The notes beneath the pieces are model-generated. The model saw only the letters and a list, made by a program, of their open reading frames with translations, had not been told where the DNA came from and searched no databases. From an uncultured Flavobacteriales bacterium (lineage in GTDB: Bacteria > Bacteroidota > Bacteroidia > Flavobacteriales_D > Crocinitomicaceae), in the NCBI GenBank assembly GCA_913056215.1, contig CAJXMN010000003.1, positions 1-64,000 on the forward strand: DNA of 64,000 nucleotides. Direction: 5' to 3'. Of the stretch, positions 18,764-27,749 are shown piece after piece; the first letter of the stretch is position 1, and each line of letters begins with the position of its first letter. The position numbers and the translations under genes are program-made.

Positions 18764-19162
18764 TTGAGTGAGTTAGTATCAATAGAATCAACGGAAGTGG
18801 ATGCAGCAGAAATCAATATCTGCACAAACGGTATCATGCACATTCACGTAAAAGTGAAAGGGGTTTTTTCCATAGAACACTCAAAAGAAATTGTAGCCGC
18901 AAGAACGTCACTCGCTGGTAACAGGAAATACCCTGTTTTATACACCTTAGAAGATGCTTTTCTTACGCCTTCAAAAGAAGTTTCTCAATACGTCGCGAGT
19001 GATGAACGCAGTACATTAATTATCGCAGATGCTTTTATTGTTGAGAGTTTTCCACAACGTTTAGCGGCTCGAGCATACCGTCTTTTTTCAAAACCTGTAC
19101 GACCTACGGCCTTTTTTTCCACTAAAGGGAAAGCCATTCAATGGCTTCAGTCGTTTATTTAA
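18764..19162 (+). CDS. STAS/SEC14-like (DUF7793-type) small protein, start uncertain
   Basis: This protein of about 133 residues has the alternating pattern of a small regulatory fold. It resembles the Bacteroidota family labelled STAS/SEC14 domain: GIMHIHVKVKGVFS, then YPVLYTLEDAF, then a C-terminal FFSTKGKAIQWLQSFI. The frame is open back to a GTG at 18701, but that extension looks non-coding. A TTG at 18764 or the ATG at 18836 are the other options. I chose TTG because the family has residues before MHIHV. Function unknown. Confidence 0.55.
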   Translation: MSELVSIESTEVDAAEINICTNGIMHIHVKVKGVFSIEHSKEIVAARTSLAGNRKYPVLYTLEDAFLTPSKEVSQYVASDERSTLIIADAFIVESFPQRLAARAYRLFSKPVRPTAFFSTKGKAIQWLQSFI

Positions 19163-19205
19163 TTCAGTTAGAGGAACCTTTAGAAAGAAACAAATTTTTC
19201 CCTAT

Positions 19206-20324
19206 TTAAGCGCGGTGGATATAGCGCATCACCTCAAAAGTTACATTCGTAAACAGTAATTTAGCGTGAGCATTACGCTCCACACTGTAATGAGCATCGT
19301 TCAATAATTGATGAAAATCCATAACGTTATTACCTGTTATAAAACGTGCAAACTTTTGCAAAAAGGCTTTCTCTTCCGGTGATGTTCGCAACAGTTGCTC
19401 TTGGGTATAATTTTTCATGAGACTCTGACGAATCATATAGAGGGCATATTGTAAAAATGTTTTTTGCTCTTCCCTTCCGTTTTTTGCCATTTTTTCTGCC
19501 CATGAAAACATCTCGTAAACTTGTTTTTTATAACAAGCCCGCATCAATTCAATAAAGTCCTCACGGTGTTGATTATTACTTCCTTCCTGAGCCAACAATT
19601 CATAGACCTTTGCCACATCTCCTTCGGCCCGCGATACGATGCTTTTCAAAGCATCGCTTTCAACGTTTGTTTTATTCTCAAGGCCTTTAACAATTGAATT
19701 ATTCTCGACCTGTTTGATCTTTACGAGTTGTGTTCGACTCAAGATCGTCGGCATCACATTTTCAGGAGAATCAGTAATCAATAGAAAGAGTGTGTCTTTC
19801 GGAGGTTCTTCAATGATCTTCAATAATTTATTGGCACAAACGACGTTCATTTCGTCAGCCATCCATATAATACTCACTTTATAACCACCCTCATAAGACT
19901 TGAGTGATAGTTTTTTAACAATGGCTTCGCTTTGGTACTTTGAAATTATCGGTTTTCTACCACTTGGATCAGAAACTTGCACCCATTGGTGGAGGTTTGC
20001 ATAGGGATTGTTCAGCAACATCTTCCTCCATTCCGAAAATTGTCCATCTGATGTCTTTGATAACGCTTGAACAGTGGGAAAAGTAAAATGCACATCCGGG
20101 TGTTGCATTTGAGATACTTTTTTACATGAAGCGCATGCTCCACAACTATCATGTTCTTTTTTATCCTGACACATCACAAACTGTACAAAAGCTAGTGTCA
20201 ATGGTAGGCCCCCATAACCAAGTTTTCCCAGGAACAATTGTGCATGTGCTATGCGGTCTTCTCGCACTTCATTCACTAACCGTTTCTTTAATTCAGTATG
20301 TCCTATTACGTCACGAAAAAGCAT
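19206..20324 (-). CDS. holB: DNA polymerase III subunit delta'
   Basis: This 372-residue clamp-loader subunit belongs to the cytoplasmic replisome. The N-terminal AAA+ domain has a degenerate P-loop (LGKLGYGG), a zinc cluster C52/C61/C64/C67, the IWMADEMN Walker B region, and the LSRTQ arginine-finger region corresponding to SRC. This pattern is expected for delta', which does not hydrolyse ATP. The C-terminal collar domain follows. The gene is monocistronic. Confidence 0.9.
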   Translation of the reverse strand: MLFRDVIGHTELKKRLVNEVREDRIAHAQLFLGKLGYGGLPLTLAFVQFVMCQDKKEHDSCGACASCKKVSQMQHPDVHFTFPTVQALSKTSDGQFSEWRKMLLNNPYANLHQWVQVSDPSGRKPIISKYQSEAIVKKLSLKSYEGGYKVSIIWMADEMNVVCANKLLKIIEEPPKDTLFLLITDSPENVMPTILSRTQLVKIKQVENNSIVKGLENKTNVESDALKSIVSRAEGDVAKVYELLAQEGSNNQHREDFIELMRACYKKQVYEMFSWAEKMAKNGREEQKTFLQYALYMIRQSLMKNYTQEQLLRTSPEEKAFLQKFARFITGNNVMDFHQLLNDAHYSVERNAHAKLLFTNVTFEVMRYIHRA

Positions 20325-20452
20325 ACGATAAAGATAATTAATAATGTCTTTTCATCATAAAACTTCCGATAAATTGCACTTTATCTTTTCATAGCCTCTT
20401 AATATGGAGAGATTTTTGTAAATTGCTTCAAAAATTAATTGATCTTAATATT

Positions 20453-21676
20453 ATGCAACAGTTGAAACACCTTTTTACTTCCCTTTTGGGAATAAGTATA
20501 TTCTCCCTTTTACTTCTGCCAACTTCTCATTTAAATAGTGCTCCTGAGATAGGATCCACTACTCTTTTACCTGGAGAAAATGTTTCGATGAAGGTTACTG
20601 TTAATTATCTGGGTAAGCCTTTAGCAGATGTTATGGTTTCTTTAATGAAAGACGGAAAAACGGTTACTCAAGGGACTTCAGACAAAAATGGAGAAGCTGA
20701 ACTAACGCTCAACGACTATAATCAAAAGCCCCTTACACTCAGAGTTATGAGCAAAGGGTACAAAACACAGCTATTAGTTGGTTTAATTGTTAAGGATGGG
20801 AGTTCTTATGAATTTTCTATGGTAAAAGGATCAGGAACAATAACTACTGATGTTAAAACTGGTATCAAAAAGATTAATAAAAAAGCGGATCAGAAAGTAG
20901 AAAAGTTCGAAAACCAGGAAGAAAAAGCCATTAAGAAAACCGAAAAAAATCAAGAAAAAGCTGAAGCGTACCGCGAAGATGTAAAGGAAGAAAAGAAAGA
21001 AGCTGAGCAGGTAATGTCTGAGGCTGAAAAGATTGAGCAAGAAAAGGAAAAAATTGCCAAAAAGAATGAAAAGCTAGACAAAGAGAGAAAAGATCCCGAG
21101 GCACTCAAAAAAGAACGTGAGCAAGCAGCCAAAGAACGCGAAAAAAAGCTTCAGCAATTAGAAAAAGAGCGAGCTCAGGAAGAAGCTGAAAAAGCGGCAA
21201 AAAAAGCTGAAAAACAAGCCGAAAAAGATGCCAAAAAAGCTGAAAAGAAAGCGAAAAAAGAAGCAAAAGCACGGAAAAAGGCAGCTAAAGAAAAAGCGAA
21301 AAAAGAAAAAGAAGCTAAGAAAGCTGCTAAAGAAAAGAAGAAAGCTGAAAAGAAAGCTGCCAAAGCCGCAAAGAAAAAACGAAAAGCTGCAGAAAAAGCA
21401 AAGAAAAAGGCTGAAAAAGCCAAAAAGCGTGAAAAAAAGTATCAGAAAAAGCTAAAGAAGTGGAACAAAAAGCAAGCAAAAGTCGAAAAGAAACGAAAGA
21501 AGTTAAATAAAAAGCAAAAGAAACTCGACAAAAAAATTGAAAAGGGCAGAATTGATGCGGATAAAGCGCGCAAAAAACAAGAAAAAATTACTGATAAACA
21601 CGAAGATCTGGATGATGATCTCGAAAAAATCAATAAGAAAGTAAGAAAATTAAAGAAGAAATACGATAAAGATTAG
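20453..21676 (+). CDS. Secreted Lys/Glu/Ala-rich coiled-coil protein with N-terminal Ig/CarboxypepD-like domain
   Basis: Starting at the ATG at 20453 rather than the TTG at 20423 gives a 407-residue protein with a clean signal peptide (about 1-30). A short beta-sandwich domain of the carboxypeptidase-regulatory type follows (VTVNYLGKPLADVMVSLMKDG, about 42-115). The remaining ~270 residues are almost entirely K, E, A, Q, R and D in heptad-like runs, predicted to be one long highly charged coiled coil. No lipobox or T9SS domain is seen. It is probably a periplasmic structural protein; the repetitive region also opens spurious antisense frames. A strong terminator follows. Confidence 0.7.
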   Translation: MQQLKHLFTSLLGISIFSLLLLPTSHLNSAPEIGSTTLLPGENVSMKVTVNYLGKPLADVMVSLMKDGKTVTQGTSDKNGEAELTLNDYNQKPLTLRVMSKGYKTQLLVGLIVKDGSSYEFSMVKGSGTITTDVKTGIKKINKKADQKVEKFENQEEKAIKKTEKNQEKAEAYREDVKEEKKEAEQVMSEAEKIEQEKEKIAKKNEKLDKERKDPEALKKEREQAAKEREKKLQQLEKERAQEEAEKAAKKAEKQAEKDAKKAEKKAKKEAKARKKAAKEKAKKEKEAKKAAKEKKKAEKKAAKAAKKKRKAAEKAKKKAEKAKKREKKYQKKLKKWNKKQAKVEKKRKKLNKKQKKLDKKIEKGRIDADKARKKQEKITDKHEDLDDDLEKINKKVRKLKKKYDKD

Positions 21677-21702
21677 TTTTTTGCGCACTTTACACTAAGC
21701 GA

Positions 21703-21730
21703 CCCCAGCTACATCAGCTGGGGTTTTTTT
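21703..21730 (+). terminator. Intrinsic terminator after the coiled-coil gene
   Basis: The perfect 8-base stem CCCCAGCT/AGCTGGGG has a 5-base loop and is followed directly by seven T residues. It ends transcription of the gene finishing at 21676. Confidence 0.9.
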
Positions 21731-22015
21731 GTTACCATTAAAACACTCTCTTTAATCCTTTAAGTGTTTTACCTCTTTTGCTTCTAATCATCGTCCATGA
21801 AAGAAAATAAAGCGCTTCATTAAACAGCGTGCATTCAAGTGGATTTTTCGGCCTGTAAACAGATTAATATTTCAATACCCACGTTCGTCAAAGTACTTTT
21901 CCTTTTCAATCTATTTCGTATAGTTCACGAATAGTTAGCGTTTTATGCTTATTTTAAAAAAATAATTACTAATATTAAATCGCTAAAAAAATGTGGCTGC
22001 AACTAAACAAATGTT

Positions 22016-22023
22016 TACTTTTG
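22016..22023 (+). promoter_or_regulatory. Putative -7 promoter element for the universal stress protein gene
   Basis: TACTTTTG matches TAnnTTTG exactly. It lies 29 bases before the ATG at 22053, leaving a leader of about 20 bases. The -33 region is A-rich with no clear TTG. Confidence 0.5.
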
Positions 22024-22052
22024 CGGCTTGACTATAAAAACCAAAACTAATT

Positions 22053-22874
22053 ATGTCTGACAAGAGTTTTATTGTTCCGCACGATTTTTCTGAGGTTGCG
22101 AATTGTGCATTAAATCATGCCATAGCAACTGCTAAGGTCGTTGGAGCAGAAATTTATGTACTGCATGTCGTAGCCCGCGAAAAAGCCATTAAAGATGCTG
22201 AAAAAAAGCTGAAAAACGTCATCAATGAAAAAGAAACGGGTGGAGTTCAGTTAACACCGAAAATTCGGGTCGGTAACATATTCGAAGATATTGGTGATTT
22301 TGCCGCTGAACATCATGCAGAACTTATTTTTATGGGTACACACGGTGCTTCAGGTTGGCAACATATTGCTGGTTCTCACGCTTTAAAGGTTGTTACACAT
22401 TCTTCCGTGCCCTTTATTATTGTGCAACAAAAAGAAGTGGGGGAAAATGGATATGATGATATTGTTGTTCCTCTAGACCTCAATAAAGAAACAAAACAAA
22501 AATTAGCGATCGTTGCTTCAATGGCGAAATATTTTAAATCGCGCGTACACGTTATTACACCAGATGAATCCGATGAGTTTCTCAAACACAAGGTACAGGC
22601 TAACGTTAAGTTTGCCAAAAAATTCTTCTCTGAACGTGATATTGAAATGACAGCAACGTTAGCTCCTTCAGGTGGGTTTGATAAGGAAGTTGTAAAACTG
22701 GCTATCAATAAAGATGCTGACTTGATTGCAATTATGAATCAGAATAAAAGCAATTATTTGGGTGCATTTGGTTCAAATTATGAACAATACATGATCACAA
22801 ACGACGCTCAGATTCCAACGCTCATTGTCAATCCTATTGAAACACCTTACGGTAGTAGTGTGCTTTTCCAGTAA
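22053..22874 (+). CDS. Universal stress protein (two USP domains)
   Basis: This 273-residue cytoplasmic protein has tandem UspA folds: domain 1 at about 1-128 (FIVPHDFSEVA start, FMGTHGASG ATP-loop-like motif) and domain 2 at about 148-273. Domain 2 has a weaker nucleotide loop (MNQNKSNYLGAFG). Its role is stress adaptation; no specific partner is indicated. It is monocistronic, with its own promoter and terminator. Confidence 0.88.
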   Translation: MSDKSFIVPHDFSEVANCALNHAIATAKVVGAEIYVLHVVAREKAIKDAEKKLKNVINEKETGGVQLTPKIRVGNIFEDIGDFAAEHHAELIFMGTHGASGWQHIAGSHALKVVTHSSVPFIIVQQKEVGENGYDDIVVPLDLNKETKQKLAIVASMAKYFKSRVHVITPDESDEFLKHKVQANVKFAKKFFSERDIEMTATLAPSGGFDKEVVKLAINKDADLIAIMNQNKSNYLGAFGSNYEQYMITNDAQIPTLIVNPIETPYGSSVLFQ

Positions 22875-22909
22875 AAGGTCGTATAAAACATACCGCTTTT
22901 ATAATTATC

Positions 22910-22937
22910 AAGCTGTTTCTCAAGAAGCAGCTTTTTT
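22910..22937 (+). terminator. Intrinsic terminator after the universal stress protein gene
   Basis: The arms AAGCTGTTTCT and AGAAGCAGCTT form a long hairpin with one G-T pair and a tight apex, followed by a T-run. It lies 36 bases after the stop at 22874. Confidence 0.8.
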
Positions 22938-23045
22938 GTGTTTTTTTGTAATCATGGAACAATAAGTTGTTTCAAGGGCTTCAACCTTAAGAAGTAAGTA
23001 GCTCCTTTACTTCTAGTTCATTTTTAGGCATCACTTTTTTTGCTG

Positions 23046-26000
23046 CTAATCTTTGTAATTATCCTTCTTCAGACGCAATTCAATCTCTGTCAGATTTTGC
23101 ATCTTTTTAGGTTTACGCGTTTTAATAGACGTTCTTGTAAAATAGCGATGCTGCTTTAAAAAGCTCACCTGTATTTCGTCCCATTGCCGGTCGCTGTCAA
23201 TTTTTCCATGCTCGCGTAATTCCCTTCTCAGACGGTCTGCAATTTCATGAAAATCATCGCGCCCGAGGTAATCAAGGTCTGCATCACAGATGATTTCCTC
23301 TAGTTTGTTTTTAGGTTGGTGGGGGATTTGAGTCACATAAATCAACTCCTTGATACGTTCAATATGTGCTTTTGTGTAACCAAAGCTCGGTAATATTTCC
23401 GCCGCCATTCGGGCGCCAATAGGTTCATTTTTATCATACTGTTCTACAAAACCTGCGTCGTGATAGGAAGCGGCAGATTTTAATAAAAACAAGTCCTCAT
23501 CTGTAATTCCTTCACCTATCGCAATACGTTCAGCTTGACGAGTTACATCTTTTGAGTGATCATAAGAATGATAATGGAGCTTTGGACTTAGTTCTTCTTG
23601 CAGTTTGTTTAAAATATAGCGTTCAGCTTTGTAGTAATTAATTGTACTGTAATGATGAAGGTTGACTAACTTGTGAAAAGCATCGTTAGGTTCTATTCCC
23701 TTATCATCCTTTGAAAGCTCCGGTTTTATATTCATGACTTCATACATCATGATTTTTAAACCACTTTTACTCAGCACTTTTCCTATTTTTTTACACTCAA
23801 AATAAGGTTCAATATGTTCAAAGGTCTCAGCAGTGATTGCAATTTTTTCCGGCTCGCACATCTGCTCCATGCGCTGAGCACGATTTACAGTACTTCCCCA
23901 AACATCGTAAGCGTATCGTTTCGTTCCAATAACTCCTGCAGAAACAGCTCCCGTATTGATTCCAATACGTAGCTTCCAGTACTGTTCGCCGTTTTGAATC
24001 ATTATTTCTTTTTGATCCAACATATACTGTTTGATTTGAACAGCGGCCAACACCGTGTTAATTGGATTGGTCTTATTTCTTATTGGAACACCCCCAGCAC
24101 ACATGTAAGCATCACCAATTGTTTTAATTTTTTCCAAATCATTTTTTTCAATGATTTCATCAAACTTTCGGAAATGTTTATCCAGAATCGTAACCAAGTC
24201 TTTGGCCTTCATGTTTTCGGAAATATTCGTGAAGCCCACAAAATCAGTAAACATAATGGAGACCATGCTAAAATCCCTCGCGGCTGATCGTCCATCTTTC
24301 TTCAGTTGACTTGCCGTTTCTTTCGGCAGAATATTATTGAGTAATCGTTCCGACTTTTCTTTTTCCTGTTCAAGTTCTTCCGTTTGTGCTTCAAGGCGGG
24401 TCTTCTGCTGTTCAATTTTATCTGTTTTCCTTCTTAGCTCTCGTGTCCTTTCAGCTATTTTCATTTCCAGCCGAACTTGTAACCTTCTCTCTTTGTCAAT
24501 GCTTTTACGTACTAGAAATATGACAATTATAACAAACAATAAGAGCATGAGTATGATGAACCACCAATGCAGCCAAAATGGTTTTTCTACTGATATTGTT
24601 AATTCTGCGGGGGCACTATTCCATTCGCCATTCGCCGTTCTGGCATAGACAGAAAGTTTATACTTACCAGGAGCAATACTCGCAAACCGTAGTTCATTGG
24701 AGGAGCCTAAAATTTCTTCCACCTCATCATCTCCTCGCATAATATATTTATACTCAATGCGGTCAGGGTTACTCAAATCATTGGCAAAAAAATTGAGCTT
24801 AAGGCTACGCTGATTATAGGGTAATACAATCTTATCCGTATAAGCAATACTTTCATCAAGTATTGCTCCTTTTCCGGGAAAAACTTTTTTATTTTCTACC
24901 TCTATTCCTGAGAAAAACACACGCAAATCAGCTTTCTTATCAAACGCATCCTGCGGAGGTATGTAATTATAACCTTGGATGCCGCCAAAATAAACGTTTC
25001 CTTTTTTTGAAACGTAGCTCGCCCCCAGATTGAGCTCGTTACTCATAAGCCCATCTTTCTCTGTAAAATTATTGAACTGTTTCGTTTTTAAGTTCATTGC
25101 TACTACTCCGCGGTTTGTAGACAACCATAAATGATTGGGGTCAGCTGCTGTCCATTCCACTCCGTAAATAACATTGTTGGGCAGACCTTCAGACTTACCG
25201 TAGTTTTTCACAGATTGCGTCTTCGTATTAAAGAAAAATAACCCGTCTCCCAGAGTCCCCAGCCAAAATTCATGGTCTTTTAACTGGCAAAAGCTAGTAA
25301 AATAGTCGTTCGTCGCATTATGCAATGCATCAAATGTTTTGGGACGATGTACGCTAATAGCATCACCCTTTCGCTCAAATTGATAAAGACCTCCTGAACT
25401 CGGTGCTACATAATAATGTCCCGCTTTAGTTGAAAAAATAAGTCGACATGGACCAGGACCTATAGATTTTGGTACATCTGGTTGATTATATATGTACTGA
25501 AACGTTTTGCTTGTATAATCTAAAACAGCAACACCTGCTCGCGTACCTACAAGATAGGTAGAATCTTCATAAGGTACAATAGTATACGTTTTATCAAACC
25601 CTCGTTGATTATCAATACTGTGGGTGATCTTTTTAAATTCATAAGAGGCGAGGTTATCTTTATCAATGGTCAATTCAAATAAACCATCAACAGAACCCAC
25701 CAATATTTTTTTTGGACTTAAGACGTACAAACAGAGTGTTGTATGATCTTCATTGTTACGAGCTTCACGCATGTAGTGATAATAATTGCGTGTGTTTCGA
25801 TCATACATACTGATTCCATGATCAGCAGCAACAAATAAAAATTGACCCGTACGATCTTCACTAAATCCCCAAATATTTTGTGAAGGAAGGCCTTTATCTA
25901 AGTTTCCTGAAAAACCAACCCCTCTAAATCCGAGGTGATCCGGATCAAAGCTGCTCAGTCCACGCTGTGATGCAATCCAGATGATCCCTTGATTGTCGCG

Positions 26001-26939
26001 ATATAGTCCACTAATTTTATTTGATATTAGTGAGCCTTTTTGGAAAAAATCTGCTGTATAATTCAGTACGTTAATACTATCTGACTCATAACTAGCTACT
26101 TGAAAGAGACCACTATTTTCGGTAGCTATAAGTACTTTTTGTTCATTGAGGTAGAGCGCATCGACAATATTAACAGCACCGATTTCGCCAAACATTTTCG
26201 TGTAGGAAAGAAATTTTTTTTGTTTTTGGTCAAAGTAAAAAACACCTTGATTCGTCGCTACAACAATAGAACGCGAAGGATGGTCTATTAGTCCGTTGAT
26301 TACAAAGTCGTCTGGGTCATTCACCTGAGGTTTATACGTACGTTTCTCTTTAAAATCCCGACTGGCGATCAATACTCCTTCAAATTCACTAACAATAATA
26401 AGTTGATCACCCTTGATTTCAATATCTACGATACGCGAATCAAAAGACGTTTGATCAATAAGCTTGAATGTCTCCTTTTGTGTGTCAAAATAATAGATCT
26501 TACCAAAACCCGTTCCTAACCATAAATTTCCAGTATCATCTTCAGCAATTGCATGAATTTCCAACCGCTCTCTTCTAGTACTTTTATATGCAGTAAACTC
26601 AACAGATTTCGGATTATACTTCGTTAATCCATTGTAGGTTCCAAACCACAAATTCCCTTGCTGATCTGCCGTGGAAACATGTATGTATTCATTGGATATT
26701 TCATATCCTTTATCTGCCGAAAAAACTTCAAAATTTTTTCCGTTAAATCGATTAATACCATCTTGAGTTCCCAACCATAACGCACCCAGATCATCTTGAA
26801 TAATGCTGGATACTACACTTTGTGAAAGTCCATCATTAATCGTGTAGTTTTTAAATTGAATATGGTCTTGAGCGTTGATGTTTCCAACAACACTCAAGAT
26901 CAAACAACATAAATAAAAGTATGTAGTAGTTGTACGCAT
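23046..26939 (-). CDS. Beta-propeller sensor / adenylate cyclase / HD-domain receptor
   Basis: This 1297-residue inner-membrane receptor has, in order: a signal peptide (1-23); a periplasmic two-component-regulator beta-propeller (about 30-690, repeated GxLWxGT/Y-type blades); a Y_Y_Y domain (about 710-780); one membrane span (about 788-810); a coiled coil (about 815-875); a class III nucleotidyl cyclase (about 885-1075); and an HD domain (about 1105-1235). Cyclase metal aspartates are in FTDFVGF (about 896) and TIGDAYM. The Lys in EKIKTIGD and the Asp in YDVWGS predict ATP rather than GTP. Asn and Arg in VNRAQRM are the transition-state residues. The HD site has His in YDHSKDV, HD in SYHDAGF and Asp in CDADLD. 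This front end normally drives histidine kinases. It probably makes cAMP; the HD substrate is unknown. Confidence 0.85.
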   Translation of the reverse strand: MRTTTTYFYLCCLILSVVGNINAQDHIQFKNYTINDGLSQSVVSSIIQDDLGALWLGTQDGINRFNGKNFEVFSADKGYEISNEYIHVSTADQQGNLWFGTYNGLTKYNPKSVEFTAYKSTRRERLEIHAIAEDDTGNLWLGTGFGKIYYFDTQKETFKLIDQTSFDSRIVDIEIKGDQLIIVSEFEGVLIASRDFKEKRTYKPQVNDPDDFVINGLIDHPSRSIVVATNQGVFYFDQKQKKFLSYTKMFGEIGAVNIVDALYLNEQKVLIATENSGLFQVASYESDSINVLNYTADFFQKGSLISNKISGLYRDNQGIIWIASQRGLSSFDPDHLGFRGVGFSGNLDKGLPSQNIWGFSEDRTGQFLFVAADHGISMYDRNTRNYYHYMREARNNEDHTTLCLYVLSPKKILVGSVDGLFELTIDKDNLASYEFKKITHSIDNQRGFDKTYTIVPYEDSTYLVGTRAGVAVLDYTSKTFQYIYNQPDVPKSIGPGPCRLIFSTKAGHYYVAPSSGGLYQFERKGDAISVHRPKTFDALHNATNDYFTSFCQLKDHEFWLGTLGDGLFFFNTKTQSVKNYGKSEGLPNNVIYGVEWTAADPNHLWLSTNRGVVAMNLKTKQFNNFTEKDGLMSNELNLGASYVSKKGNVYFGGIQGYNYIPPQDAFDKKADLRVFFSGIEVENKKVFPGKGAILDESIAYTDKIVLPYNQRSLKLNFFANDLSNPDRIEYKYIMRGDDEVEEILGSSNELRFASIAPGKYKLSVYARTANGEWNSAPAELTISVEKPFWLHWWFIILMLLLFVIIVIFLVRKSIDKERRLQVRLEMKIAERTRELRRKTDKIEQQKTRLEAQTEELEQEKEKSERLLNNILPKETASQLKKDGRSAARDFSMVSIMFTDFVGFTNISENMKAKDLVTILDKHFRKFDEIIEKNDLEKIKTIGDAYMCAGGVPIRNKTNPINTVLAAVQIKQYMLDQKEIMIQNGEQYWKLRIGINTGAVSAGVIGTKRYAYDVWGSTVNRAQRMEQMCEPEKIAITAETFEHIEPYFECKKIGKVLSKSGLKIMMYEVMNIKPELSKDDKGIEPNDAFHKLVNLHHYSTINYYKAERYILNKLQEELSPKLHYHSYDHSKDVTRQAERIAIGEGITDEDLFLLKSAASYHDAGFVEQYDKNEPIGARMAAEILPSFGYTKAHIERIKELIYVTQIPHQPKNKLEEIICDADLDYLGRDDFHEIADRLRRELREHGKIDSDRQWDEIQVSFLKQHRYFTRTSIKTRKPKKMQNLTEIELRLKKDNYKD

Positions 26940-26944
26940 GTTAA

Positions 26945-27463
26945 TTACTGCCCCTGATCTTTGACAGTATCTGCACCTATTGCGGAATTTTCCATATCGC
27001 GATCAAATAGGTACAGCCCACCTTTATCGCTTCCAATCAATTGCAACTTATCCAAAATTGTTCGAGCCAGTGCCTCTTCTTCTAATTGCTCAGATACATA
27101 CCATTGAATAAAGTTATGTGTGGTGTAGTCTTTTTCCTGAAGACACACATCAACAACGTTGTTAATACTTTCTGTTACTACGATCTCATGCTCCAGTAAT
27201 GATTTGAATATTTTAATCATAGAATCAAAACTAATCGGTGGTTTTTCGATCGCAGGAATTTTTGCAACACCTCCGCGTTCATTAATGAATTTAATCAACT
27301 TCAACATGTGGAAACGCTCTTCGTCACTGTGCTGGTATAAAAACTGAGCCGTTCCATTATACCCTTGATTTTCAGCCCAAGATGCCATTGACAAATACAA
27401 GTGACTCGATGATGCCTCCTTAACAATTTGCTCGTTTAAAACTTCTTCTACTCGTTCATTCAT
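26945..27463 (-). CDS. Non-haem ferritin (FtnA-like)
   Basis: This 172-residue iron-storage protein has a four-helix bundle and ferroxidase ligands in ASSSHLYLSMASWAE (helix A), DEERFHM (helix B) and the EQLEEE region (helix D). I chose the ATG at 27463 over the in-frame TTG at 27484, because a purine-rich AAAGGAA sits 7 bases before it and the family begins MNERVEEVLN. The gene lies 6 bases downstream of the start of the cyclase-receptor gene on the same strand, so ferritin may be co-transcribed ahead of that receptor. The tail (about 150-172) is acidic. Confidence 0.92.
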   Translation of the reverse strand: MNERVEEVLNEQIVKEASSSHLYLSMASWAENQGYNGTAQFLYQHSDEERFHMLKLIKFINERGGVAKIPAIEKPPISFDSMIKIFKSLLEHEIVVTESINNVVDVCLQEKDYTTHNFIQWYVSEQLEEEALARTILDKLQLIGSDKGGLYLFDRDMENSAIGADTVKDQGQ

Positions 27464-27481
27464 AATTGATTCCTTTTTAAA

Positions 27482-27489
27482 CAAAAATA
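27482..27489 (-). promoter_or_regulatory. Putative -7 promoter element for ferritin (and perhaps the cyclase receptor)
   Basis: On the minus strand the site reads TATTTTTG, matching TAnnTTTG, 18 bases before the chosen ferritin start. The predicted leader of about 12 bases contains the AAAGGAA ribosome-binding-like sequence. Confidence 0.5.
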
Positions 27490-27693
27490 CGAAATATACG
27501 GGAGGATGAAAACCTGTTAGTAAAGTATAGAAGTTTTCTACGTTTTAGATTTCGTTAATCATTAGAATAAAGTACAACCCTTTCAATCCGACATTTTTTT
27601 AGAATAAATATCAATCTCTTTATGTCAGCTATGCTTCTACGTGTTTTTAATTAGATAAGATGGTTTTTGCCTTCAACGTCAGTTTATTCAGAA

Positions 27694-27701
27694 TATATTT
27701 G
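27694..27701 (+). promoter_or_regulatory. Putative -7 promoter element for the histidine kinase gene
   Basis: TATATTTG matches TAnnTTTG. TTTTTG lies about 24 bases upstream as a loose -33 candidate. The TTG start at 27750 is 48 bases downstream. Confidence 0.4.
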
Positions 27702-27749
27702 ACTATTTTGGCATATTTATAATTAAGCTCTTGCGTAAACTTAAGCGTT

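Larger units (their letters stand above)
21677..22052. other. 376-base spacer: terminator, hairpin, promoter
   Basis: The spacer between the coiled-coil gene and the universal stress gene holds the terminator at 21703-21730. A second perfect 9-base inverted repeat (TAAAACACT and AGTGTTTTA, 21739-21771, 15-base loop) follows without a T-run. The USP promoter is at the right end. I see no gene. Confidence 0.5.

Noticed and set aside
20831-21633. Antisense frames rich in Phe, Leu and Ser (20831-21040, 20950-21132, 21175-21423, 21442-21633)
   Set aside because: They are complements of Lys/Glu codon runs in the coiled-coil gene and are not real genes.
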